In this document: positions 16,552 through 25,445 of the stretch, one piece after another
Layout of the letters: each line of letters begins with the position of its first letter
How positions within the stretch are numbered: position 1 is the first letter of the stretch
From: Cytophagales bacterium
Lineage (GTDB): Bacteria > Bacteroidota > Bacteroidia > Cytophagales > Thermoflexibacteraceae
Assembly (NCBI GenBank): GCA_013298985.1
Contig: JAAFJS010000032.1
Coordinates: forward strand, 1-35,953
Reading direction: 5' to 3'
Length of the DNA stretch: 35,953 nt
Translations under genes and position numbers: made by a program
The notes under the pieces: generated by a model
Database searches by the model: none
The model's input: only the letters and a program-made list of their open reading frames with translations
What the model was told of the DNA's origin: nothing

Positions 16552-18465
16552 ATGAAGTTAGATTCTAAAATTCCAGACGGACAGTTAGCAGAAAAATGGG
16601 GCAAACACAAGTTTAATGTGAAATTGGTAAACCCAGCTAACAAGCGCAAGTATGACATTATCGTGGTGGGAACGGGACTGGCTGGCGCATCTGCGGCGGC
16701 TTCCTTGGCAGAGTTAGGCTATAATGTCAAGGCTTTTTGTTTTCAGGATAGCCCTCGTCGCGCGCACAGCATTGCGGCGCAGGGAGGTATCAATGCCGCC
16801 AAAAACTACCAAAATGACGGCGACAGCGTACATCGCTTGTTCTATGACACCATCAAAGGTGGTGATTTTAGGGCAAGAGAGAGCAACGTTTATCGCTTGG
16901 CGGAGGTCAGTACGAGCATCATAGACCAGTGCGTGGCGCAGGGCGTACCTTTTGCACGCGAATATGGTGGCTTGCTTTCCAACCGTTCTTTTGGTGGCTC
17001 GCAGGTTTCCAGAACTTTTTATGCACGTGGGCAAACAGGGCAGCAGCTTTTGTTGGGGGCGTACAGCGCACTCAGCCGTCAGATTGCGGCAGGTAAAGTC
17101 GAAATGTTTACGCGTTCGGAAATGCTTGACGTAGTGATAATTGATGGAAAAGCACGCGGAATTGTTACTCGTAACTTAGTTACAGGCAAGATAGAATCAC
17201 ATTCTGCTCATGCCGTTTTGCTTTGCACAGGTGGCTACGGCAACGTTTTCTTCCTTTCTACTAATGCGATGGGAAGTAACGTAACTGCCGCATGGCGCGC
17301 CCACAAACGCGGTGCATTCTTTGCCAATCCATGTTTTACGCAGATTCACCCGACTTGTATCCCCGTTTCGGGCGACCACCAGTCCAAGCTGACGCTGATG
17401 TCCGAATCTTTGCGAAATGACGGCAGGGTTTGGGTGCCAAAAGCCAAAGGCGACAAACGCAAACCACAAGACATTCCAGAAGAAGAAAGAGATTATTTTT
17501 TGGAAAGAAAATATCCTGCTTTTGGAAATTTAGTGCCTCGCGACATCGCTTCGCGCAATGCCAAGCAAGTTTGTGATGAAGGCAGAGGCGTAGGGACAAG
17601 CGGTTTGGCGGTTTATTTAGATTTTGCAGATGCCATCAAGCGCGATTCTCAAAAAGTAGTAGAGGCTAAATATGGCAACCTATTTGATATGTACCAGCAA
17701 ATCACTGGTGAAAATCCTTACCAAATGCCTATGCGTATTTATCCTGCCGTTCACTATACCATGGGCGGTTTGTGGGTAGATTATAACTTGATGACCACCG
17801 TACCTGGGCTGTATGCACTTGGCGAGGCAAATTTCTCTGACCATGGAGCTAACCGATTGGGTGCCAGTGCGCTCATGCAAGGCTTGGCAGATGGTTATTT
17901 CGTTGCGCCTTATACAGTGGGCGATTATTTGGCGGCTATGCCTGCGACCAAAATTCCTACAGACCACGCCGAGTTCAAAAAAGCAGAGGAAAACGTAAAA
18001 GGCATTATTAGCAAGTTATTGAGCATCAATGGCACAAAAACAGTCGACCATTTCCACAAAGAAATGGGCAAAATCATGTGGGATTACTGCGGTATGTCCC
18101 GCGATGCCAAGGGCTTGACTTTTGCCAAAAAACGTATGCAAGAAATCAGGGAAGAGTTCTGGAAAAATGTCAAGATTGTAGGTGTAAATGAAGAACTGAA
18201 CATCACGCTGGAAAAAGCTCTGCGCGTGGCGGATTTCCTCGAACTTGGCGAACTGATGATTGACGATGCCATGAGTCGCGAAGAATCTTGTGGAGGACAC
18301 TTCCGCGAGGAGTACCAAACCCCAGAAGGCGAAGCAGACCGCAATGATGATAAGTTTGCCTACGTAGCTGCTTGGGAATACACAGGCGATAACAAACCCG
18401 AAAATTTGCACAAAGAAGAATTAGTATTCGAAAATGTAAAACTTTCGAAACGAAGCTATAAATAA
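16552..18465 (+). CDS. sdhA: succinate dehydrogenase / fumarate reductase flavoprotein subunit
   Basis: The 637-residue FAD subunit that oxidises succinate to fumarate at the cytoplasmic membrane. The Rossmann motif [19 protein letters not shown] places GTGLAG at 40-45. The segment [14 protein letters not shown] carries H72, the expected site of covalent FAD attachment. [11 protein letters not shown] and the [11 protein letters not shown] segment are typical substrate-domain parts. The sequence belongs to the larger type B (fumarate-reductase-like) group found in Bacteroidota, which works with a single cytochrome b subunit. No sdhC lies upstream; sdhB follows after 96 bases. A repeat-rich leader precedes the start. 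Confidence 0.95.
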   Translation: MKLDSKIPDGQLAEKWGKHKFNVKLVNPANKRKYDIIVVGTGLAGASAAASLAELGYNVKAFCFQDSPRRAHSIAAQGGINAAKNYQNDGDSVHRLFYDTIKGGDFRARESNVYRLAEVSTSIIDQCVAQGVPFAREYGGLLSNRSFGGSQVSRTFYARGQTGQQLLLGAYSALSRQIAAGKVEMFTRSEMLDVVIIDGKARGIVTRNLVTGKIESHSAHAVLLCTGGYGNVFFLSTNAMGSNVTAAWRAHKRGAFFANPCFTQIHPTCIPVSGDHQSKLTLMSESLRNDGRVWVPKAKGDKRKPQDIPEEERDYFLERKYPAFGNLVPRDIASRNAKQVCDEGRGVGTSGLAVYLDFADAIKRDSQKVVEAKYGNLFDMYQQITGENPYQMPMRIYPAVHYTMGGLWVDYNLMTTVPGLYALGEANFSDHGANRLGASALMQGLADGYFVAPYTVGDYLAAMPATKIPTDHAEFKKAEENVKGIISKLLSINGTKTVDHFHKEMGKIMWDYCGMSRDAKGLTFAKKRMQEIREEFWKNVKIVGVNEELNITLEKALRVADFLELGELMIDDAMSREESCGGHFREEYQTPEGEADRNDDKFAYVAAWEYTGDNKPENLHKEELVFENVKLSKRSYK

Positions 18466-18472
18466 GTAATTC

Positions 18473-18552
18473 AGTTATGAATTATAAGTTATGAATTTTT
18501 TTTTTTAATATAGTTCATTGATTTTCAAACTTATGATTTATAACTCATAACT
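18473..18552. repeat. imperfect inverted repeat between sdhA and sdhB
   Basis: An arm of about 24 bases starting AGTTATGAATTATAAG (18473) is the imperfect reverse complement of an arm ending TTTATAACTCATAACT (18552), with a T-rich spacer between. The right arm is a degenerate form of the leader repeat seen before sdhA. The folded RNA could modulate expression of sdhB relative to sdhA; it lacks the GC content of a good terminator. Confidence 0.45.
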
Positions 18553-18561
18553 AAAAAAATT

Positions 18562-19317
18562 ATGAAAATAACATTAAAAGTTTGGCGACAAAAAAACGCC
18601 CAAGACAAAGGCGGTTTAGTTACCTACAAAATAGACCATGTTTCGCCTGATATGTCATTTTTAGAAATGTTTGACGTATTGAATGAGGATTTGTTGCTCA
18701 AAGGCGAAGAACCTATTGCTTTTGACCACGACTGTCGCGAAGGCATTTGTGGCTCTTGTAATATGGTCATCAATGGAAAGCCACATGGACCTTTGCAAAC
18801 TACGACTTGTCAGCTACACATGAGGTCTTTCAAAGATGGCGATACGATAGTAGTAGAGCCATGGAGAGCCAAGGCGTTTCCTGTCATTAAGGATTTGGTA
18901 GTGAATAGAACAGCTTTTGACCGCATCATTCAGGCGGGCGGCTACATTTCGGTCAATACAGGCGTAACCGTAGATGCCAACGAAATCCCAATCCCCAAAG
19001 ACATCGCAGATAATGCCTTTGATGCGGCAACTTGCATAGGTTGTGGAGCTTGCGTGGCAGCTTGTAAAAATGCTTCCGCCATGCTTTTCGTTTCCGCCAA
19101 AGTATCGCAGTTGGCTATGCTCCCACAGGGCAAGGCAGAAAGCAAGCGCAGGGTAGAAAAAATGGTAGCAACGATGGACGCAGAAGGCTTTGGGGCGTGT
19201 ACAAATACAGGTGCGTGCGAGGCAGAATGTCCTAAGCAAATCTCCATCACCAATATCGCTATGCTCAATCGCGAGTACCTCAGTTCTAAACTGACCTCTG
19301 ACTATGTAGAAAGTTAG
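18562..19317 (+). CDS. sdhB: succinate dehydrogenase / fumarate reductase iron-sulfur subunit
   Basis: The 251-residue electron-transfer subunit. The 2Fe-2S ligands are C58, C63, C66 (CREGICGSC) and C83. The 4Fe-4S motif [11 protein letters not shown] (158-168) and a third cysteine set C213, C219, C223 ([13 protein letters not shown]) complete the usual three clusters passing electrons from SdhA to quinone. The length is usual for type B enzymes. It is cotranscribed with sdhA across a 96-base spacer containing an inverted repeat, and ends at a strong hairpin terminator. The membrane anchor gene is not in the window. Confidence 0.95.
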   Translation: MKITLKVWRQKNAQDKGGLVTYKIDHVSPDMSFLEMFDVLNEDLLLKGEEPIAFDHDCREGICGSCNMVINGKPHGPLQTTTCQLHMRSFKDGDTIVVEPWRAKAFPVIKDLVVNRTAFDRIIQAGGYISVNTGVTVDANEIPIPKDIADNAFDAATCIGCGACVAACKNASAMLFVSAKVSQLAMLPQGKAESKRRVEKMVATMDAEGFGACTNTGACEAECPKQISITNIAMLNREYLSSKLTSDYVES

Positions 19318-19375
19318 TTTTTTTATGAGTGTATTCAAAGACTGATTATCTAACCTTTTCTCTATGGAAAAACTA

Positions 19376-19409
19376 AAACCTATAAGATTTTCAAAAATCT
19401 TATAGGTTT
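19376..19409 (+). terminator. intrinsic terminator of sdhAB
   Basis: AAACCTATAAGATTTT and AAAATCTTATAGGTTT are exact reverse complements (16 bp) separated by two bases, followed by GTTTTTC. It is 58 bases after the sdhB stop. A T-rich tract on the other side makes it potentially bidirectional. Confidence 0.85.
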
Positions 19410-19455
19410 GTTTTTCAGTATCTTACGGATAAAAAATATGGTAGTCTTAAACAAG

Positions 19456-19518
19456 TAATGCTTTTATGCCTTTGTTGTGTGTTGAACGCTGTGTGCAACA
19501 CCAACAACATAGCATTAC
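19456..19518. repeat. 63-nt two-level hairpin
   Basis: The inner stem is TTGTTG-t-GTGTTG (19472-19484) with CAACACCAACAA (19496-19507): 12 bp with one bulged T and an 11-base loop. The outer stem GTAATGCT (19456-19463) pairs perfectly with AGCATTAC (19511-19518) across an internal loop. No T-run follows, and the sdhB terminator already lies upstream. It may be a small non-autonomous palindromic element, a structured RNA or a regulatory site of the following gene. Confidence 0.5.
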
Positions 19519-19530
19519 ATATTTAGCTAT

Positions 19531-19544
19531 ACCAAAATTTTGGT
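19531..19544. promoter_or_regulatory. 14-bp perfect palindrome, possible operator
   Basis: ACCAAAATTTTGGT is its own reverse complement. It lies 33 bases upstream of the TAnnTTTG match at 19577, in the promoter region of the gene at 19606, which is a plausible operator or activator site. No known regulator can be assigned. Confidence 0.4.
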
Positions 19545-19576
19545 CAATTTAGGAGAATTTTCTTGTTTTTTCCATG

Positions 19577-19584
19577 TATTTTTG
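19577..19584 (+). promoter_or_regulatory. -7 box of the unknown gene at 19606
   Basis: TATTTTTG matches TAnnTTTG and lies 21 bases upstream of the ATG at 19606. It argues against the alternative TTG start at 19540, which would be upstream of the promoter. Confidence 0.45.
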
Positions 19585-19605
19585 GAAAAAAACAAAATAA
19601 TAGAA

Positions 19606-20367
19606 ATGTTAGCTGCTGATACTCCTTTTTACTTTTTTGGCTCTCACAATAGCCAAGACAAAGATGTTTTGCTGGAATGTGCGGATATTCCTGACAAACA
19701 AACCGCACACCTTTGGATACAAGACTACAAAGCTACGCAGCAGGTGGATTGGAATATCAACCTAATCACTGTCCAACATGGGCAAATCGTCAATACCATT
19801 CCCTCAAAAGCAACAATTGATGGTGTAAATAATGCGTTGCTCTATACCTACGCGCTACACGAACAAAAATTTCCACTTCCTATCCTACACAGCGTCAAAA
19901 GGCATCTCTTGCTGAATACGTATCGGTGTATTCGCACTGTGCTGACTTTCTGCACACGCACGCAGTATCGTAGCCAGATTCGCCCAACCCTGAACGGTAT
20001 TCACCCCTTTGCTCATAAAATAAAATCACTGCAAATCATTGATTTTAAAGAAATTAATTCTTTTGAGGCAAAATATACAGCAGATGTAAATATCTGGAAA
20101 GCCATTGCTTTTTATCTGGGGCAGACACTCGCGCTCTGGCAAGGAATAGAAATTTATACGAAAGACGATTTGGTCAAGCATTTTCCTGCTTTTGAAAAAT
20201 TTATTTACAGGCAGGAGTTGGCGCAAGAAAATATACAGTATTTGCAACAAATGAAAGACTTGTTTGTAGAGAAATTACAGGAAATGGATTTTCAAAATAC
20301 AGCAACGAGTATTTTAAGTTTGGGAGAAGAAAAGATTAATATGGATTTAGAGATAGCCATTGCTTGA
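19606..20367 (+). CDS. protein of unknown function, possible nucleotidyltransferase fold
   Basis: A 253-residue protein without signal peptide or membrane helix. The N-terminus FYFFGSHNSQDKDVLL has the order G12-S13...D18-x-D20 in a strand-turn-helix context, and D48 (VDWNINLI) could be a third acidic residue on a following strand. This recalls the GS-(x)n-DxD plus D pattern of minimal nucleotidyltransferases, but the gap between GS and DxD is shorter than normal. A conserved-looking basic helical region, KRHLLLNTYRCIRTVLTFC and TRTQYRSQIRP, follows. The frame is open to a TTG at 19540, but promoter and sequence favour this ATG. It faces the BamA-like gene tail to tail with a 20-base gap. Function is not assigned. 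Confidence 0.7.
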   Translation: MLAADTPFYFFGSHNSQDKDVLLECADIPDKQTAHLWIQDYKATQQVDWNINLITVQHGQIVNTIPSKATIDGVNNALLYTYALHEQKFPLPILHSVKRHLLLNTYRCIRTVLTFCTRTQYRSQIRPTLNGIHPFAHKIKSLQIIDFKEINSFEAKYTADVNIWKAIAFYLGQTLALWQGIEIYTKDDLVKHFPAFEKFIYRQELAQENIQYLQQMKDLFVEKLQEMDFQNTATSILSLGEEKINMDLEIAIA

Positions 20368-20387
20368 GCTATCGTGATTGGATTCAG

Positions 20388-22835
20388 TTAAAATGGATAA
20401 CCAATCCCCACATTGAGTGTGGTATCGCTTAACTTCCATTCCGATAGTACAAATCGCTGATTTTCAGGGAGTGCGGGATTCCAAACCTTGATACCAAAGT
20501 CAAAACGCATGATAACTAAAGAAAAATCAAAGCGCAAGCCCAGCCCTGTTCCTATGGCTATTTCTTTCCAAAAATTTTGTAATAAGAACTGAGAACCCGC
20601 CCGCGAGTCGCGGTTTATCATCCAAATATTACCCGCATCTACAAAAAATGCACCATGCACAAAGCCAAAAAGTTTTTGGCGGACTTCCATGTTCATTTCC
20701 AATAACATCTCTCCAGGTTGCTCCACTGCATCACTGATTTGCTTTGTATTCGGGTCTATGTACGCAAAACTTCCAGGCCCCAAGCGGCGTGGTCGCCAAG
20801 CGCGGATACTACTGGTGCCTCCCGTAAAAAAATATTTTTCATAAGGCAAGACGGTATTGGGTTTGTCGCCAATTTTTCCATAAGGCGTGATGATACCCAA
20901 ATTGGCGCGCAAAATAAGCGTGCGACTTTTGTCAGGTTTCAAATCAAAATAACGGCGCACCTCTACATTTGCCTTTACGTAGCGAAAAGTAGTTAGCCCA
21001 AAGATAGTGCCACCATCATTTCTGAAAAGACTGTTACTGAGTAAGTTAAGTGTAGTGCCGCCCAGCTCTCCCAAGGCTCTGACGTAAAAATTTTTGTTAT
21101 TAAAATAAGTATAGTTAAACGAAATACTCGAAATAAACAAGCGGTCAAAACTTTTTAATAAAGTATTGCCGCCTGCCGAGATGTTGAACAAATATTTCAC
21201 AAAATCGTCCGTAACCTCGCGAGTATTCACAACGGTCATGTCAAACAAATTAAAGGAAAAAGTAGAATTTTTCTTATCTGTCCAATCGTAGGTAAGCGTA
21301 GTTCTGAAATTGGTACGGCTGTATTCGGGTCGCGTGATGTCAGTATAGCCAGTGGTGAGTCGTGTACGCGGCAGGTACGCGCCCACGCGATTGTTAAATT
21401 TTTCTCCAAAAAACAACAATTTAGGAAAGTTTAGCGTGGCATTGACCCCAATTTCCTGCCCCACATAGCCCCTGCCCGTTCCAATCACACCTGCCTGCGC
21501 CTCTAAGGAATATCGCCCACGTATCTCTAAGGTTTCGCACCCCCCAAAAGTATTTCTGTTTTTTAGCGTAATGCCCACAAAAGGACCTGGAAAAGTCTGC
21601 ACCATATTAAGCCCTGTTTCTATACTGAGGTCATTGATGGGTGATGGGCTTGCGAAAATATTGGTTCTCAGCACGTTATTCACTGTGTCGGGTTTTACAT
21701 TCACAAATTTGAAAACGTCCAAGGCGGCTAAGGCGCGCTGCGTATCTTCTATTTTGCTTCTGTTATACAAATCTTCTGGGCGAATACGAATACGCGCATT
21801 GAGTAGCTTTTTTGAGTATTTTTGTTTAAAAGCAAGGTAATTAATGCCTTTGTAGGTTTCCTTTTGCCGTTCTAATTCCACGTTTTCGCCCTCGACCGCG
21901 CCCACATCTGTAATCATATTGACCTCGCCAATCTTAAACTGCTGATGTGCTATTTGTTTGCCTTTTTCCTCATTAGGAGCTATCGTGAGGCGTACATCTA
22001 AGGAATCTCTGTCGACATTGACCGTATCCACATCAAAATAAATAAATTGCTTCCCAAAGGTCATGTAGCCTTCATTTTGGAGTAGCTTGCCTATGCGGTC
22101 GCGTTCGTTGCTCAATATGCTCTCATCAAACCGCTTTCCTGCCCTCACCAGCGCATTTGCCTCGTCTTTCTTGATAATTTGCAAAATAGTAGTATCTACT
22201 GATTCCACCAAAAAGCGATAAATGAGGCGCGGCTTATTTTCTTCCACCAAATAAGTTACCGTTGCGTGTTTCTTTTTAACTGAAAATGAGGGCGTTACCT
22301 TTGCTTTAAAAAAACCTTTCTGCCTCATAAATAGTTGCATCTGCGAGGCAGTCTTTACCATCAGCACGCTATCAAAAATCACAGGTACATCACCTACCGA
22401 ACTCATCAGCCAATTCCCTTTTTCTATTTTTTGTTCTAAATCATTGATTTTCTTTTCAATCTTAGCATTTAACTTGTCTGATTTTGAGGCTTTTACGGGC
22501 TTTGCTTCTGTTTCTTCATCTGTGGAATCTTTGCTGGTGGGGGAAACATATTGTTTTTGTAAACTATCCAATTCCTGTTTCCACGCGCCCACTTTTTTGT
22601 CATACCCTTTCTTGCCCACATAATAAGCGACCACGTAAGGCTCGCCAAATAATGGAATTTTGCGGTTAGGTTTTTGCCGAAAAAAAGGCACTAAAACATC
22701 TGGGGAAACATCTTTATTCCCTTTAATTACTTGTGCTTCAAGCAAATATTGTTTCTCTTGCAAGTATTTCGTGCCTGAACAAGCGCAAAAAAGCAGAAAA
22801 ATCAAAAGCTGTACGGTACATTTTATCAGTTTCAA
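20388..22835 (-). CDS. BamA/TamA-family outer-membrane lipoprotein
   Basis: An 815-residue outer-membrane protein. A signal sequence ends at the lipobox-like FCAC (C19). POTRA-like domains follow up to about 400, with a charged, lysine-rich insertion at about 95-135. The C-terminal half is a beta-barrel of the surface-antigen (D15) type. GGTSSIRAWRPRRLGPG at 672-688 corresponds to the loop-6 (V/I)RG(F/Y)-like motif, and the last residue is F, as in barrel insertion signals. The lipoprotein N-terminus separates it from canonical BamA and is typical of TamA-like proteins in Bacteroidota. It probably helps insert or export outer-membrane components. The neighbours do not clarify its role. Confidence 0.88.
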   Translation of the reverse strand: MKLIKCTVQLLIFLLFCACSGTKYLQEKQYLLEAQVIKGNKDVSPDVLVPFFRQKPNRKIPLFGEPYVVAYYVGKKGYDKKVGAWKQELDSLQKQYVSPTSKDSTDEETEAKPVKASKSDKLNAKIEKKINDLEQKIEKGNWLMSSVGDVPVIFDSVLMVKTASQMQLFMRQKGFFKAKVTPSFSVKKKHATVTYLVEENKPRLIYRFLVESVDTTILQIIKKDEANALVRAGKRFDESILSNERDRIGKLLQNEGYMTFGKQFIYFDVDTVNVDRDSLDVRLTIAPNEEKGKQIAHQQFKIGEVNMITDVGAVEGENVELERQKETYKGINYLAFKQKYSKKLLNARIRIRPEDLYNRSKIEDTQRALAALDVFKFVNVKPDTVNNVLRTNIFASPSPINDLSIETGLNMVQTFPGPFVGITLKNRNTFGGCETLEIRGRYSLEAQAGVIGTGRGYVGQEIGVNATLNFPKLLFFGEKFNNRVGAYLPRTRLTTGYTDITRPEYSRTNFRTTLTYDWTDKKNSTFSFNLFDMTVVNTREVTDDFVKYLFNISAGGNTLLKSFDRLFISSISFNYTYFNNKNFYVRALGELGGTTLNLLSNSLFRNDGGTIFGLTTFRYVKANVEVRRYFDLKPDKSRTLILRANLGIITPYGKIGDKPNTVLPYEKYFFTGGTSSIRAWRPRRLGPGSFAYIDPNTKQISDAVEQPGEMLLEMNMEVRQKLFGFVHGAFFVDAGNIWMINRDSRAGSQFLLQNFWKEIAIGTGLGLRFDFSLVIMRFDFGIKVWNPALPENQRFVLSEWKLSDTTLNVGIGYPF

Positions 22836-22904
22836 GTGCTAAACTTGGGTTTTCATCATTCAAAAAAATCTTTTCAACATCTTTGCAAAACTACTAATTT
22901 TCCT

Positions 22905-25421
22905 TTAAAACCGAAACCTTTTTACACCCCAAGTAGTGAATAAAATTACAGTAATCGAACTGACAGGCATCAGAATCGCCGCAATCAGTGGCGATAAAAG
23001 TCCCTGTACCGCAAAAAATAACCCTATCAGGTTATAAACAATGGCTATTCCAAAACTTTGGCGAATTTTATTGACTGCAAAACGGCAAAAATTGATAAAC
23101 TTGGGCAGGAGAGGCAGCGCAGTCGCGTCAAGAATTGCATCAGACGCGGGCGTAAAATAAGTAGTATTTTCCGTAATAGCCACGCCCACATTGCTTTGCA
23201 GCAACGCGCCAGCATCGTTCAGTCCATCACCTATCATCATCACATGGCTATTTTGGGCTTGTAAATGCTGGATAAAAGCCAGTTTTTGATGAGGATTTTG
23301 CTGAAAAAACAAATTACTTTCTTTTGGAAAAAACAGTTTGAGATTTTCTTTTTCGCCTTCGTTATCGCCCGAAAGTAAGTATAAATCCAGTTTGGACTGA
23401 TGTAAGTTTTTGATAGTTTCTTTGATTTCCTTTCTATATTTATTTTTGAAAACAAAATAACCTTTATAAATAGCATCAACAACCACATAAACTTTTGTAT
23501 CTAATTCATTTTCATTGGTTTGAGAGCCTGAAAAATTATTTATGCCATTTTCTATCATCATTTTTTTTGAACCAAGCAAAAGGTGATGACCGTTTACTAT
23601 TCCCTCCAAGCCTTTTCCTGCGTGTTCCTTGAATGAAGAAATCGTATTTGTATTTTGAATTTCCTCAAAATAAATCTTTTCCTTTAATTTGTTTTTTAAA
23701 AAACGTACAATTTTCGCCGAAAGTGGGTGCATAGAATTACTGCAAAGTGCTGAAATAGAGGTAATTAATTCCTCGCTTAACGCTTGGGCTGGTGCTAAAC
23801 CTTCGTAAGTTTTAAAAGCTATCTCACTTTCTTGATTTTCTGTGATAGTGCCTGTTTTGTCAAATACAAGTGTATCATTTTCAGCGATTTGCTCTACGGT
23901 ATGCACATTTTTTAGGTAAAACTTATACTTGCCCAATATCCGCAAGGCAGTTCCCAAGGCAAACTGACTCCCCAAAGAAAGCGCGCAAGGGCAAGCTATC
24001 ACCAAGACGGCTGTAAAAACATGGATAGCAATAGATACCTTTTTCTCAAAAAATAGCCAGTAAGATGCTGAAAAACAAGCAATTAAAATCAAGACTATGG
24101 TAAAATATTTATTCAAAATTGCTTGAATAATACTATTTTCTTCTTTGCTTTTATCAAAACTCACATTGTTCCAAAGTTGCGTCAAATAGCTCTGAGAGGC
24201 TTTTTTTAGCACTAATAGCTCTATTTGTTCTCCTTTCTGTCGCGCCCCTGCGTAGATGGTTTCGCCTACTGCCTTGGGTATGAGGTTTGCCTCGCCCGTA
24301 ATGAAGCTGTAATCAATCTGTGCATTGCCTCTAAGTAGCTGTGTATCAGCAGGAATAATCTCCTCATTGCGAATAATAATTTTGTTACCTACCTCCAAAT
24401 CAGTTATTTGCACTGGTTTCTCCTCATTATTTTCTGTTTTTACCATCACAGCCACAGGAAAATAAGATTTAAAATCGCGGTCGTAGCGCAAGGTTTGGTA
24501 GGTGTGTTGCTGAAACCACCTGCCAACGAGCAAGAAAAAAATCAGCCCAGACATAGAATCTATATAGCCCGCCCCTGTTTCTGTAAAAATCTCAAAAATA
24601 CTGCGAATCCACAAAACCAACATTCCCAGTGCCAATGGAAAATCTACTTGCAAGATGCCTTTTCGCAGGTTTTGGTAGGAAATAGCGATATAATTCTGCC
24701 CACTAAAAAACAGCACAGGCAAAGAAAGTATCAAGTTCAGCGCATTGAAAAGTGGCTTGAAATGATGCTCAGAGAAGCTATCAAATCCAAAATATTCGGG
24801 AAAACTCAGCATCATCACATTGCCAAAAACGAAACCAGCTACAGCGATTTGGGCAATCAGTCGGCGGTTAGCTTGGCGTATTTTCGTATCTTTTTGGGCA
24901 TTATTTTGCTCCTGCACGTCATTTAGCGTAATCAGAGGCTCATAGCCAATGTTCGATAATAAGGCTACAACTTCACTCAATTTTATTTTTTGTGTATCAA
25001 AACTGACAGCTAATTGTTTTTTTAGGAAATTGATTTGAGAAAAAAATATATTTTCATTGAGTTTATACAAGTTTTCCAAGAGCCAAATACAAGAGCTACA
25101 ATGGATTGTGGGAATAAAAAAAGTCAGGTTAGCAGTTTTTTCATCTGTAAAATCAAACAGTTTGGACTGGACTTCGGGTAAATCTAAGTAAGTAAATTTC
25201 TCTATTTTGGCATTTATTTGCTGGCGAATACCCGCTTTGTCGTTCAAATCATAATATTGGCAAAGTTCGTTTTCTTTGAGTAGCTCATAAACAGTCAAGC
25301 AACCATGACAGCAAAAATGTTTTTCATCTTGCTCAAAATGAGTAGTTTGGCAAGATTCCCCGCAGTGGAAACAGGTGGGTTTGGGTGTTTTTTTCGTATT
25401 TTTGCTTAATTGAACTTGCAT
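22905..25421 (-). CDS. ccoI: cbb3 oxidase-associated copper-translocating P-type ATPase
   Basis: An 838-residue heavy-metal P1B ATPase that delivers copper for cbb3 oxidase assembly. The N-terminus has a cysteine cluster (C17, C20, C37, C38, C41) typical of Bacteroidota FixI/CcoI, then an HMA-like domain with C108-S-S-C111. Eight membrane helices include the metal-selectivity motif C477-P-C479. Other motifs are TGE (375-377), the phosphorylated D521 in DKTGT, HP at 565-566 and GDGLND at 731-736, so it should be active. It is the last gene of the cco region, 24 bases after the stop of a AAA-ATPase/nuclease-like gene and well away from ccoS and ccoNO. No obvious promoter of its own is seen. Confidence 0.94.
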   Translation of the reverse strand: MQVQLSKNTKKTPKPTCFHCGESCQTTHFEQDEKHFCCHGCLTVYELLKENELCQYYDLNDKAGIRQQINAKIEKFTYLDLPEVQSKLFDFTDEKTANLTFFIPTIHCSSCIWLLENLYKLNENIFFSQINFLKKQLAVSFDTQKIKLSEVVALLSNIGYEPLITLNDVQEQNNAQKDTKIRQANRRLIAQIAVAGFVFGNVMMLSFPEYFGFDSFSEHHFKPLFNALNLILSLPVLFFSGQNYIAISYQNLRKGILQVDFPLALGMLVLWIRSIFEIFTETGAGYIDSMSGLIFFLLVGRWFQQHTYQTLRYDRDFKSYFPVAVMVKTENNEEKPVQITDLEVGNKIIIRNEEIIPADTQLLRGNAQIDYSFITGEANLIPKAVGETIYAGARQKGEQIELLVLKKASQSYLTQLWNNVSFDKSKEENSIIQAILNKYFTIVLILIACFSASYWLFFEKKVSIAIHVFTAVLVIACPCALSLGSQFALGTALRILGKYKFYLKNVHTVEQIAENDTLVFDKTGTITENQESEIAFKTYEGLAPAQALSEELITSISALCSNSMHPLSAKIVRFLKNKLKEKIYFEEIQNTNTISSFKEHAGKGLEGIVNGHHLLLGSKKMMIENGINNFSGSQTNENELDTKVYVVVDAIYKGYFVFKNKYRKEIKETIKNLHQSKLDLYLLSGDNEGEKENLKLFFPKESNLFFQQNPHQKLAFIQHLQAQNSHVMMIGDGLNDAGALLQSNVGVAITENTTYFTPASDAILDATALPLLPKFINFCRFAVNKIRQSFGIAIVYNLIGLFFAVQGLLSPLIAAILMPVSSITVILFTTWGVKRFRF

Positions 25422-25445
25422 TATTACACTATTTTCCCTGTTTTT

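Noticed and set aside
19540-19605. TTG start that would extend the unknown protein by 22 residues.
   Set aside because: The extension is Phe- and Cys-rich, unlike a normal N-terminus, and a TAnnTTTG promoter box lies inside it.
20352-20373. GATAGC / GCTATC hairpin at the end of the unknown gene.
   Set aside because: Only 6 bp and no T-run; no evidence that it terminates transcription.
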